Notes: generated from the sequence alone by a model not told the origin. A stretch of DNA of 6,520 nt from Micrococcales bacterium (GCA_030452775.1 JAKDLQ010000130.1:1-6520), one strand, 5' to 3'. Positions 1 through 5,978 are shown, numbered from the stretch's first letter. Numbers and translations: made by a program.

Positions 1-880
1 TGCCGCGGTGGCCGTACTTCAGCTTGTAGGTGCCGAAGCCGAGAGCCCGGCCGAGCAGTTGGTTGCCGAAACAGATGCCGAAGAAGGGGATCCGGGCATC
101 GAGGATCGCACGCAGGAGCTCCACCTCGTGCTCCGCGGTCGCCGGGTCGCCGGGGCCGTTGGAGAAGAAGACCCCGTCGGGCCCGGCACCCGCGCCGATA
201 GTCATGACGTCCTCGAAGCTGGATGACGCCGGGAGCACCTGCACCTCGATCCCGCGATCGGCCATCAGCTGCGGGGTCGTCGCCTTGATGCCGAGGTCGA
301 TGGCGGCGACGGTGAATCGCTTGGCACCGACCGGCGAGACGACATACGGCTCCCGGGTGCTCACCTCGCGGGCGAGTGCGGCGCCGACCATCCGCGGAGC
401 CTGTCTGACGGCCTCCAGGAGGTCCGCCTCGGACCGCTGCGCGAGTGCCGCTCCGCTGAAGATGCCCACCCGCATCGCCCCCCGCTCGCGCAGGTGTCTC
501 GTCAGGGCGCGGGTGTCGATCTCGCAGACACCCACGACCTGCTGGTCGCGCAGCTCGTCCTCGAGGTCACCGGTGGCGCGCCAGTTGGATGCCCGGATCG
601 CCGGGTCGCGCACGACGAAGCCGGCGACCCAGATCCGGGACGACTCGTCGTCCTCGGCGTTGATACCGGTGTTGCCGATGTGCGGCGCCGTCATGACGAC
701 GACCTGACGATGGTAGCTCGGGTCCGTCAGAGTCTCCTGATAGCCGGTCATGCCGGTCGCGAAGACCGCCTCCCCGACGGTCTCGCCGATCGCACCGTAG
801 GAGGAGCCGCGGAAGGTGCGGCCGTCCTCGAGGACGAGGTGGGCCGGCTCGCGGCGCCGGCGGATGGCCGTGGGGCTCAC
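1..880 (-). CDS. carA: Carbamoyl-phosphate synthase small (glutaminase) subunit, 3' end cut off by the window
   Basis: CarA hydrolyses glutamine and passes ammonia to the large subunit CarB, which makes carbamoyl phosphate for pyrimidine and arginine synthesis in the cytoplasm. The first 293 codons are present; the family is about 380 residues, so roughly the last quarter lies beyond base 1. The N-terminal CarA domain shows the typical GMTGYQETLTDPSY stretch and IGNTGIN. The class I amidotransferase domain shows FFSNGPGDP at residues 238-246 and GICFGNQL, with the nucleophile Cys270 (E. coli Cys269). The catalytic His and Glu lie outside the window. The start is GTG at 880, which overlaps the pyrC stop in GTGA and has a GGAG ribosome binding site (889-892) 8 bases upstream. 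It is the fourth gene of the pyr operon, with carB expected next. Family assignment is secure. Confidence 0.96.
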   Translation of the reverse strand, partial: MSPTAIRRRREPAHLVLEDGRTFRGSSYGAIGETVGEAVFATGMTGYQETLTDPSYHRQVVVMTAPHIGNTGINAEDDESSRIWVAGFVVRDPAIRASNWRATGDLEDELRDQQVVGVCEIDTRALTRHLRERGAMRVGIFSGAALAQRSEADLLEAVRQAPRMVGAALAREVSTREPYVVSPVGAKRFTVAAIDLGIKATTPQLMADRGIEVQVLPASSSFEDVMTIGAGAGPDGVFFSNGPGDPATAEHEVELLRAILDARIPFFGICFGNQLLGRALGFGTYKLKYGHRG

Positions 881-2184
881 TGGGCGTACTCCGTTGCGTG
901 ATCGGTGTCGATGGTGTGAGAGACCCGGCCCCGGTACATCGTCGTGTGGACGGCGCCGCGCATGGTGCGTCCGTGCCAGGGGTTGTTGCGGGACCTGCTG
1001 CGGCTCGCGGCCGCGTCGACGGTGATCGTGCGGTCCGGGTCGACGAGCGTGATGTTGGCGGGGCTGCCTGGTGCGAGCGACGCACCCTGACCCGTGAGGC
1101 CACCGATCCGGGCCGGCCGGCTCGACATGATCCGGGCCACGTCGGCCCAGTCGAGGCGACCGGATGCCACCATGACGTCGCTGACGACCGAGAGCGCCGT
1201 CTCGAGGCCGAGCATCCCGAAGGCCGCGTCGAGGAACGAGTGTTCCTTGTCGTGGCGAGCGTGCGGTGCATGATCGGTGGCCACGATGTCGATCGTCCCG
1301 TCCGCCAGGGCGGCGCGTAGCGCCTCGACGTCTTCCGCCGGGCGTAGCGGCGGATTGACCTTGTATACCGGGTCGTATTCCGCGAGCAGGTCGGTGGTGA
1401 GGACCAGGTGGTGCGGCGTCACCTCGGCCGTGACCGCGATCCCTTGCGCCTTGGCCCACCGCAGCACCTCGACGGTGCCGGCGCTCGACACGTGGGCAAC
1501 GTGCACTCGGGAGCCGGTGTGGCGCGCGAGCATGACGTCGCGGGCGACGATCGACTCCTCGGCGATGCTCGGCCAGCCCGGTAGCCCCAGGCGTCCGGAG
1601 ACCTCGCCCTCGTGGCAGCAGGCCGAGGCGTCGGCGAGACGTGGGTCCTGGGCGTGCTGCGAGATGACACCGCCGAAGGGCCTGATGTACTCGAGCGCCC
1701 GGCGCATGATGCGGGCGTCGTGGATGCAATGGCCGTCGTCGGAGAAGACCCGCACCTTCGCCCGGGACCGGGCCATGAGCCCGAGCTCGGCGAGGCGCTC
1801 CCCCGCGAGTCCACTCGTGACCGCCCCGACCGGGACCACCTCGGTGAGGCCGCAGGCCCGTCCGAGGTCGAGGATCCACTCCGCCGCCTCCGCAGTGTCG
1901 GTGACTGGGCTCGTGTTGGCCATGGCGAACACCGCCGTGTAGCCACCCGACGCGGCCGCAGCCGACCCGGTCGCGATCGTCTCGGCGTCCTCGCGGCCCG
2001 GCTCACGCAGGTGCACATGCAGGTCGACGAGTCCGGGCAGCGCCACGAGGCCGTCCGCGTCGATATGCCGATCCGCAGCGGTGCCGCCGAGCGATCCGAC
2101 CTCGGCGATGACACCGTCCTGCACGAGCAGGTCACCGGTCGCGTCGCCGAGCAGACGGGCCCCGGAGATCAGCGTTCGGGTCAT
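877..2184 (-). CDS. pyrC: Dihydroorotase, class I
   Basis: PyrC cyclises N-carbamoyl-L-aspartate to dihydroorotate, the third step of UMP synthesis, using a metal centre in an amidohydrolase TIM barrel. The protein is 435 residues, about the usual class I length. The expected residues are visible: the DLHVHLREPG motif with His56 and His58, a DDG at 149-151, His177 (SQHAQD), His231 (VHVAHVSS), NPPLR at 277-281 and ATDHAPH with catalytic Asp304. RSRNNPWHG near 398-405 matches the C-terminal sheet of the family. All metal ligands look intact, so this should be an active enzyme and not the inactive pyrC' type that only supports PyrB. The ATG start shares its A with the pyrB stop (TGATG), and AGGGG 7 bases upstream can serve as ribosome binding site. 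Its stop overlaps the carA GTG. Confidence 0.97.
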   Translation of the reverse strand: MTRTLISGARLLGDATGDLLVQDGVIAEVGSLGGTAADRHIDADGLVALPGLVDLHVHLREPGREDAETIATGSAAAASGGYTAVFAMANTSPVTDTAEAAEWILDLGRACGLTEVVPVGAVTSGLAGERLAELGLMARSRAKVRVFSDDGHCIHDARIMRRALEYIRPFGGVISQHAQDPRLADASACCHEGEVSGRLGLPGWPSIAEESIVARDVMLARHTGSRVHVAHVSSAGTVEVLRWAKAQGIAVTAEVTPHHLVLTTDLLAEYDPVYKVNPPLRPAEDVEALRAALADGTIDIVATDHAPHARHDKEHSFLDAAFGMLGLETALSVVSDVMVASGRLDWADVARIMSSRPARIGGLTGQGASLAPGSPANITLVDPDRTITVDAAASRSRSRNNPWHGRTMRGAVHTTMYRGRVSHTIDTDHATEYAQ

Positions 2185-3164
2185 CAGGCAGCCCCTGGCG
2201 CGGCGGGGCGAGTGGACCCCGCGTCCTCGCCGGCGAGGAGGTGATAGAGGACCGCCATCCGTACGGCGACCCCGGCAGAGACCTGCTCGAGGACCACCGA
2301 CTGCGGCGCGTCGGCGGCATCGGCCGCGATCTCCAGCCCGCGGTTCATCGGCCCGGGATGCAGGACGAGCACGTCTGCGTTGCGGGCCACGAGCCGATCG
2401 AGCCGGTCCCGGGTCAGCCCGTAGCCGACCGTGTACTCACGGGCCGTGGGGAAGTACCCGCCGCTCATCCGCTCGCGCTGGACCCTGAGCATCATCACCG
2501 CATCGACGGGGTCCCCGCCGGCGAGCACGGTGTCGAGGTCCCAGCTCGTCTCGAAGCCGTCCGTCTCGCTCCAGGCGTCGATGCCACTGGGCATCAACGT
2601 GGGCGGCGCGACCACGGTGACCCTGGCACCGAGCGCCGCGAGGGTGATGACGTTGCTCCGGAAGACCCGTGAATGGGTGAGGTCGCCGACGATGACGACA
2701 TGCTTGCCATCGAGCTCGCCGATCCGGGTCCGCAACGTGTAGGCGTCGAGCAGGGCCTGGGTCGGGTGCTCGTGCATCCCGTCGCCGGCGTTGATGACGC
2801 TGCACCGGACCCATTGGGAGACCTGCCGGCAGGCCCCCGATGCCCCGTGCCGAATGACGAGCGCGTCGACGGCCATCGCGCTGACGGTCATCGCCGTGTC
2901 GCGCAGGCTCTCTCCCTTGGACGTCGAACTGCCCTTGGCGGAGAGGTTGATCGTGTCGGCCGACAGCCACTTGCCCGCGATCTCGAACGATGACCGGGTG
3001 CGGGTGGAGTCCTCGAAGAAGAAGTTGACGATCGTCCGCCCGCGCAGGGTCGGCACCTTCTTGACATCGCGTCGCTGCAGGTCGTGCATGGATTCGGCGG
3101 TCGCGAGGATGCCTTCGATGTCGGTCCTGCTCAAGTCCGCCGAGGAGATGAGGTGGCGGCTCAC
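2184..3164 (-). CDS. pyrB: Aspartate carbamoyltransferase catalytic subunit
   Basis: PyrB condenses carbamoyl phosphate with aspartate to give N-carbamoyl-aspartate, the committed pyrimidine step. The protein has 326 residues, normal or slightly long for the family, with a poorly conserved Ala/Pro-rich tail after about residue 312. Motifs in order: the carbamoyl-phosphate loop STRTR (53-57), SSTSKGES with Lys83, HPTQ (133-136), HSRVFRSN with Arg166, MLRVQRER with Arg227 and Gln229, and HPGPMNRG starting at 269. The start is GTG at 3164, which overlaps the pyrR stop in GTGA and has a GGGGGAG ribosome binding site (3172-3178) 7 bases upstream. No pyrI regulatory subunit gene is seen, which is normal for this lineage. 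Control is expected through PyrR at the operon leader and by translational coupling to pyrR. Confidence 0.97.
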   Translation of the reverse strand: MSRHLISSADLSRTDIEGILATAESMHDLQRRDVKKVPTLRGRTIVNFFFEDSTRTRSSFEIAGKWLSADTINLSAKGSSTSKGESLRDTAMTVSAMAVDALVIRHGASGACRQVSQWVRCSVINAGDGMHEHPTQALLDAYTLRTRIGELDGKHVVIVGDLTHSRVFRSNVITLAALGARVTVVAPPTLMPSGIDAWSETDGFETSWDLDTVLAGGDPVDAVMMLRVQRERMSGGYFPTAREYTVGYGLTRDRLDRLVARNADVLVLHPGPMNRGLEIAADAADAPQSVVLEQVSAGVAVRMAVLYHLLAGEDAGSTRPAAPGAA

Positions 3165-3751
3165 CGGCCCGCTCCCCCGCTGATCCGGACCGCGTCGACC
3201 CCGTCGATTTCGCTGACGCGGACGTCGACCCGCTCGTCTCGCGAGGTGGGGAGGTTCTTGCCGACGTGGTCGGCCCGGATCGGCAGGTCCCGATGTCCGC
3301 GGTCGACGAGGACCGCGAGGCGGACCGCCCGGGGCCGGCCCAGCTCCGAGAGCGCGTCGAGAGCCGCCCGGATGGTCCGTCCGGAGTAGAGCACGTCGTC
3401 GACCAGGACCACCACCTGGCCGTCGATGCCCTTGTCGGGAATGCGTGTCCGGTAGGCGACGCGCATCGGGTTGTGGCGCAGGTCGTCGCGATACAGCGTG
3501 ATGTCCAGCTCGCCCACCTCGATCTCGCGGCCCTCGACGGAGGCGATCACGGCGGCGAGCCGGTGCGCCAGGGGGACGCCGCGTGTCGGGATGCCGAGCA
3601 GGACCAGATCGTCGCTGCCCTTGTTGCGCTCGAGGATCTCGTGCCCGATGCGCCGCAGCGCCCGGGAGATGTCGCCCGCGCTCATGACGTCACGCGCGTC
3701 GTCGGGGGTGGGCGGACTGGGAGCCGGTGCACTCAGGTCAGGGCAGGTCAC
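3161..3751 (-). CDS. pyrR: Bifunctional pyr operon regulator / uracil phosphoribosyltransferase PyrR
   Basis: PyrR binds pyr mRNA when UMP/UTP is high and, in many species, also converts uracil and PRPP to UMP. The 196-residue protein has the phosphoribosyltransferase fold: GIPTRG at 53-58, DITLYRDD at 83-90, the PRPP loop VVLVDDVLYSGRT at about 114-126, and the RADHVGKNLPTS segment (159-170) typical of PyrR. The family is usually near 180 residues. The extra length is a Pro/Ala/Ser-rich head of about 19 residues before the part that aligns with known PyrR. The GTG start at 3751 is decided by a near-perfect GGAAGGAGGT Shine-Dalgarno (3761-3770) with 9 bases of spacing. It is the first gene of the operon, with a PyrR-loop-like hairpin just upstream, so it probably represses its own translation and, by coupling, pyrB. 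Confidence 0.97.
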   Translation of the reverse strand: MTCPDLSAPAPSPPTPDDARDVMSAGDISRALRRIGHEILERNKGSDDLVLLGIPTRGVPLAHRLAAVIASVEGREIEVGELDITLYRDDLRHNPMRVAYRTRIPDKGIDGQVVVLVDDVLYSGRTIRAALDALSELGRPRAVRLAVLVDRGHRDLPIRADHVGKNLPTSRDERVDVRVSEIDGVDAVRISGGAGR

Positions 3752-3760
3752 AGCCGCTGG

Positions 3761-3770
3761 ACCTCCTTCC
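3761..3770 (-). promoter_or_regulatory. Strong Shine-Dalgarno of pyrR
   Basis: GGAAGGAGGT on the minus strand is almost fully complementary to the 16S rRNA tail and sits 9 bases before the pyrR GTG. It is the strongest ribosome binding site in the window and fixes the pyrR start. Its AAGG part is paired in the predicted PyrR hairpin. Confidence 0.9.
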
Positions 3771-3796
3771 CCGCCTCACTGGACGGTGGTTAAAGG
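3765..3796 (-). promoter_or_regulatory. PyrR-binding RNA hairpin overlapping the pyrR ribosome binding site
   Basis: On the minus strand the leader reads CGUC-CAGUGA-GGCG at 3772-3785. This is a four-pair stem closing a hexaloop of the CNGNGA type seen in Bacillus PyrR-binding loops (AGUC-CAGAGA-GGCU). The stem extends by a further C-G pair, a bulged A at 3787, two more C-G pairs, a bulge of three (3790-3792), and CCUU (3793-3796) facing AAGG (3765-3768). That AAGG is part of the pyrR Shine-Dalgarno. No long alternative hairpin followed by a U-run is visible, so translational repression, as described for Mycobacterium smegmatis, fits better than Bacillus-style attenuation. The sequence match and pairing are seen directly; PyrR binding is inferred. 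Confidence 0.82.
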
Positions 3797-3811
3797 ATGT
3801 CGATCGCAGCG

Positions 3812-3817
3812 AGTGTA
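3812..3817 (-). promoter_or_regulatory. Candidate -10 element for the pyr operon
   Basis: TACACT on the minus strand fits the TAnnnT pattern common in actinobacterial promoters. Initiation about 7 bases downstream, near 3804-3805, would give a leader of about 53 bases that contains the whole PyrR hairpin. No convincing -35 is present at 16-18 bases. The other 121-bp gap sequence, up to the end of the flavodoxin-like gene, offers no better candidate. Read-through from the upstream gene is also possible. Confidence 0.35.
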
Positions 3818-3872
3818 CCGGACCCTGGAGGGTGCCCCCTACGCGATCCACGCCTGTCCACACGGCCGGGCG

Positions 3873-4331
3873 TCACCACTCCATCAGCGCGGCGGCGAGG
3901 GTGCCACCCAGCTCGAAGGCCGCCTCTCGCACGCCCTGGTCCAACCGGCCGGTGACGAGCAGCGGAGTCGCAGAGCGTTTCCAGCGCAGCGCTCCCGCGA
4001 TCGACTCGATCGCGCGCTTGGCCCCTTCCGGGTCGTTGTCCCCGTGGATCCAGTACCCGAACGGGAGGCCGTGCTTCGCATCGAGCGTCGGGTAGTAGAT
4101 CGTGTCGAAGAAGTGCTTGAGCGCCCCGGACATGTAGCCGATGTTCGCGGGGGTCCCGAGCAGCACGCCGTCGGCCGCCAGCAGGTCGCTCGCCGTCGCC
4201 GACAAGGCCGGGTGCACGTCGACGTCGACGCCCTCGACGCCCTCGGCGCGGGTGCCCTCGAGCACCGCCTCGAGCAGCTCCTGCATGGCGGGCGAGGGCG
4301 TGTGGTGGACGACGAGCAGGCGTGCGGTCAC
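3873..4331 (-). CDS. Flavodoxin / NADPH-dependent FMN reductase-fold protein
   Basis: This 152-residue protein looks like a small flavoprotein of the flavodoxin or FMN-reductase superfamily, probably a cytoplasmic NAD(P)H-linked oxidoreductase; the substrate cannot be told. An N-terminal strand, ARLLVVHHTPSPAMQ (residues 3-17), places a Thr/Ser-rich loop where flavodoxins bind the FMN phosphate. GVLLGTPANIGYMSGALKHF (55-74) corresponds to the second FMN loop plus helix of this superfamily (compare GSPVYxGxxSaxLKxFlDR). I prefer the second of two adjacent GTG codons (4331). An ATG at 4391 would add 20 unlike residues and run through the divergent promoter region. No Shine-Dalgarno is visible, and TATGTT lies six bases before this GTG, so the mRNA may be leaderless. 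It is divergent from the VOC gene and 121 bp upstream of pyrR on the same strand. Confidence 0.8.
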   Translation of the reverse strand: MTARLLVVHHTPSPAMQELLEAVLEGTRAEGVEGVDVDVHPALSATASDLLAADGVLLGTPANIGYMSGALKHFFDTIYYPTLDAKHGLPFGYWIHGDNDPEGAKRAIESIAGALRWKRSATPLLVTGRLDQGVREAAFELGGTLAAALMEW

Positions 4332-4337
4332 CACGCC

Positions 4338-4343
4338 AACATA
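4338..4343 (-). promoter_or_regulatory. Candidate -10 element of the flavodoxin-like gene (leaderless)
   Basis: TATGTT on the minus strand ends six bases before the GTG at 4331, so transcription starting at normal distance would begin on or beside the start codon. This fits the absence of a Shine-Dalgarno. The -35 region is not recognisable. Confidence 0.4.
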
Positions 4344-4422
4344 GCCGTATGCCGCTTCGCCCGGTCCTGGCCCCCGCACCGACTCGTGCACAGCAGTGAC
4401 GATCGCGCCTTGCCCGTGGGTC

Positions 4423-4428
4423 TACCGT
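4423..4428 (+). promoter_or_regulatory. Candidate -10 element of the VOC gene (leaderless)
   Basis: TACCGT ends seven bases before the ATG at 4436, the spacing expected when transcription starts on the A of the start codon. No Shine-Dalgarno occurs in those seven bases or just before them. GTGACG at 4396-4401 resembles a -35 but is about 21 bases away, which is too far for a standard promoter. Confidence 0.45.
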
Positions 4429-4435
4429 TTCGGGC

Positions 4436-4870
4436 ATGGACCAGCGACTCAACTTCATCACCCTCGCAGTGGCCGATCCGTCGGCATCGCGGCGGTTCTA
4501 CGCCGAAGGCCTCGGTTGGGAGCCGGCGTTCGAGGCCGAGGGCGAGGTCGTCTTCTTCCGGATGGCCCCGACGCTCGTCCTGTCACTCTGGCAGTCCGAC
4601 GCCTTCGAGGCAGAGGCCGGCCGCCTGTCCCGCGAGCCGGGCACGGCCCCCGTCACGCTCTCGCAGAATGTGCCGACCCGCGAGCAGGTCGATGCGGTGC
4701 TCGCCGAGGCGGTCGCGGCCGGAGCCCGCCTCCTCGAGCCGGCCGCGGAGCGGGACTGGGGCGGGCGCTCGGGGTACTTCGCGGATCCGGACGGCTACCG
4801 GTGGGAGGTGGCCCACAACCCGGGTCCGATCGGCGAGCAGATCATGCGCGAGGCCGGTTTGCTGTCGTGA
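4436..4870 (+). CDS. VOC family protein (glyoxalase / bleomycin-resistance fold)
   Basis: This is a 144-residue, single-chain VOC protein made of two beta-alpha-beta-beta-beta modules. The first module opens with LNFITLAVADPSASRRFYAE (5-24), with the usual FY-x-x-GLGWE turn. The second ends in SGYFADPDGYRWEVAHNP (112-129), the diagnostic C-terminal signature, with Glu124 at the usual metal-ligand position. The N-terminal residue that is often a His ligand is not His here (RLNFITL), so the metal site may be altered or absent. Members act as lyases, isomerases, dioxygenases or drug-binding proteins; no specific substrate can be assigned. The ATG at 4436 is preceded by a -10-like hexamer and no ribosome binding site. 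It is the only plus-strand gene in the window, divergent from the flavodoxin-like gene and convergent with nusB. Confidence 0.88.
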   Translation: MDQRLNFITLAVADPSASRRFYAEGLGWEPAFEAEGEVVFFRMAPTLVLSLWQSDAFEAEAGRLSREPGTAPVTLSQNVPTREQVDAVLAEAVAAGARLLEPAAERDWGGRSGYFADPDGYRWEVAHNPGPIGEQIMREAGLLS

Positions 4871-4883
4871 CCCGCGGGTCGCA
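4866..4883. terminator. Possible bidirectional terminator between convergent VOC and nusB genes
   Basis: The perfect 12-bp palindrome GACCCGCGGGTC (4869-4880) overlaps the VOC stop and lies in the 30-bp gap before the nusB stop. As RNA it gives a stem of about six pairs, including one G-U, around a CGCG loop. A second short inverted repeat (GGCG-CGAGT-CGCC, about 4886-4898) follows. Neither has a T-run, so it would be a non-canonical actinobacterial-type terminator at best. Confidence 0.3.
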
Positions 4884-4900
4884 TGGGCGCGAGTCGCCGT

Positions 4901-5314
4901 TCAGACGATGGTGGACTTGACCTCCGCGATCCGCCCGAGCAGACCGTTGATGAAGGTTGGCGACTCGTCCGTCGACAGATCGCTCGCGAGCGCGACGGCT
5001 TCGGAGATCGCGACCGGGTCCGGGACCTCGTCGTTCCACAGCACCTCCCAGGCGCCGAGGCGCAGAATGGCTCGATCCACAGCAGGCATCCGTTCGAGCG
5101 TCCAGCCCTGGCTGTAGTCGGAGAGGACGGCGTTGATGTCGCTCCACTTGTCGAGAACCCCGAGCACGAGCTGCGCCGTGTAGGGGTTGTTGCCGGCGCG
5201 GGAGGTCGGGTCGTCCAGGCGCTCTTCGAGGAGCATCGCGACGTTGACGTCGCGCTGATCGGCCTCGAAGAGGATGTCGAGGGCCCGCGTCCGGGCCTTG
5301 GTCCGAGCGGCCAA
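4901..5314 (-). CDS. nusB: Transcription antitermination factor NusB
   Basis: NusB forms a complex with NusE (ribosomal protein S10) on boxA RNA and supports antitermination of rRNA transcription. With the TTG start the protein is 137 residues, the normal NusB length. It begins ARTKARTRALDILFEAD, matching the basic first helix of the family. It contains NPYTAQLVLGV (43-53) and a strong C-terminal block, WTLERMPAVDRAILRLGAWE (71-90), followed by PVAISEAVALA and SPTFINGLLGRI. Those last segments are the most conserved part of NusB. No ATG or GTG is available in frame before residue 27, and the TTG at 5314 has an AGGA 7 bases upstream. The start lies 14 bases after the efp stop on the same strand, so efp and nusB are probably one operon, a linkage common in Actinobacteria and Firmicutes. 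Confidence 0.95.
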   Translation of the reverse strand: MAARTKARTRALDILFEADQRDVNVAMLLEERLDDPTSRAGNNPYTAQLVLGVLDKWSDINAVLSDYSQGWTLERMPAVDRAILRLGAWEVLWNDEVPDPVAISEAVALASDLSTDESPTFINGLLGRIAEVKSTIV

Positions 5315-5321
5315 AGGGGGG

Positions 5322-5325
5322 TCCT
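5322..5325 (-). promoter_or_regulatory. Ribosome binding site deciding the TTG start of nusB
   Basis: AGGA on the minus strand lies 7 bases before the TTG at 5314, between the efp stop and nusB. It supports the rare TTG as the start in a stretch with no ATG or GTG. Confidence 0.6.
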
Positions 5326-5328
5326 GCC

Positions 5329-5892
5329 TCAGCTGCCCACGCGGCCGAGGTACGACCCGTCGCGGGTGTCGACCTTGACCTTGGCGCCGGTCTCGAGGAA
5401 AAGCGGGACTTGGACCTGCGCGCCGGTTTCCAGGGTGGCCGGCTTGGTGCCGCCGGTCGAGCGGTCGCCCTGCAGTCCGGGGTCCGTGTGGGTGATCTCG
5501 AGGACGACCGAAGCGGGCAGCTCGACGTAGAGCGGGGTGCCCTCGTGCGTGGCGACGATGACGTCCTGGTTCTCGAGGAGGTAGCTGGCGGCGTCGCCCA
5601 CCGTCGTGTCGGCGACGGGGATCTGCTCGTAGGTGTCGGAGTCCATGAAGACGAAATCGGCGCCGTCCTTGTAGAGGTACTGCATCGTCCGCTTGTCGAC
5701 GTTGCTCGTCTCGACCTTGACGCCCGCGTTGAACGTCTTGTCCACCGTCTTGCCGGAGAGGACGTTCTTGAGCTTGGTGCGAACGAACGCCGGGCCCTTG
5801 CCGGGTTTGACGTGCTGGAACCCCACGACGGACCACAGCTGTCCATCGATGTTGAGCACCATGCCGTTCTTCAGGTCGTTGGTCGAAGCCAT
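5329..5892 (-). CDS. efp: Translation elongation factor P
   Basis: EF-P binds between the ribosomal P and E sites and relieves stalling at consecutive prolines. The protein is 187 residues, the standard length. It has the N-terminal KOW-like domain (about 1-62), an OB domain (about 66-126) and the C-terminal OB domain (about 130-187). The last contains the KPATLETGAQVQVPLFLETG signature from 150. The loop that reaches the tRNA is PGKGP (30-34) with Lys32 at the tip. This is the actinobacterial loop type reported to work without lysine modification, so no EpmA/EpmB or YmfI-like partner is required here. The ATG at 5890-5892 gives the conserved MASTNDLKNG start. An upstream ATG at 6024 in the same frame would add 44 unrelated residues and is rejected. 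The Shine-Dalgarno is weak (GAGAGTGG). nusB follows 14 bases downstream. Confidence 0.97.
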   Translation of the reverse strand: MASTNDLKNGMVLNIDGQLWSVVGFQHVKPGKGPAFVRTKLKNVLSGKTVDKTFNAGVKVETSNVDKRTMQYLYKDGADFVFMDSDTYEQIPVADTTVGDAASYLLENQDVIVATHEGTPLYVELPASVVLEITHTDPGLQGDRSTGGTKPATLETGAQVQVPLFLETGAKVKVDTRDGSYLGRVGS

Positions 5893-5978
5893 GGGCGAAC
5901 CACTCTCGTATGCGGGATGCGTGCCCTTCGTGGGCATGCCGAGTCCGGGTCGATTGCGTCGGACGGACGTGCCGGGCA

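Noticed and set aside
3818..3840. ACCC-TCCA-GGGT inverted repeat in the pyrR upstream gap as a terminator or attenuator.
   Set aside because: The stem is four pairs with no U-run, and it lies upstream of the likely transcription start.
4332..4391. A longer flavodoxin-like protein starting at ATG 4391.
   Set aside because: The added 20 residues do not look like the fold, there is no ribosome binding site, and the extension would cover the divergent promoter region.
3471..5117. A long plus-strand open frame of 548 codons across pyrR, the flavodoxin-like gene and into nusB.
   Set aside because: It runs antisense to well-supported genes, is low-complexity Arg/Ser/Pro-rich as expected from a high-GC shadow frame, and shows no family motif.
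4842..5846. An Arg/Ser-rich minus-strand frame of 334 codons overlapping nusB and efp.
   Set aside because: It is another frame of the same strand through two clear genes, with a biased composition and no motif.
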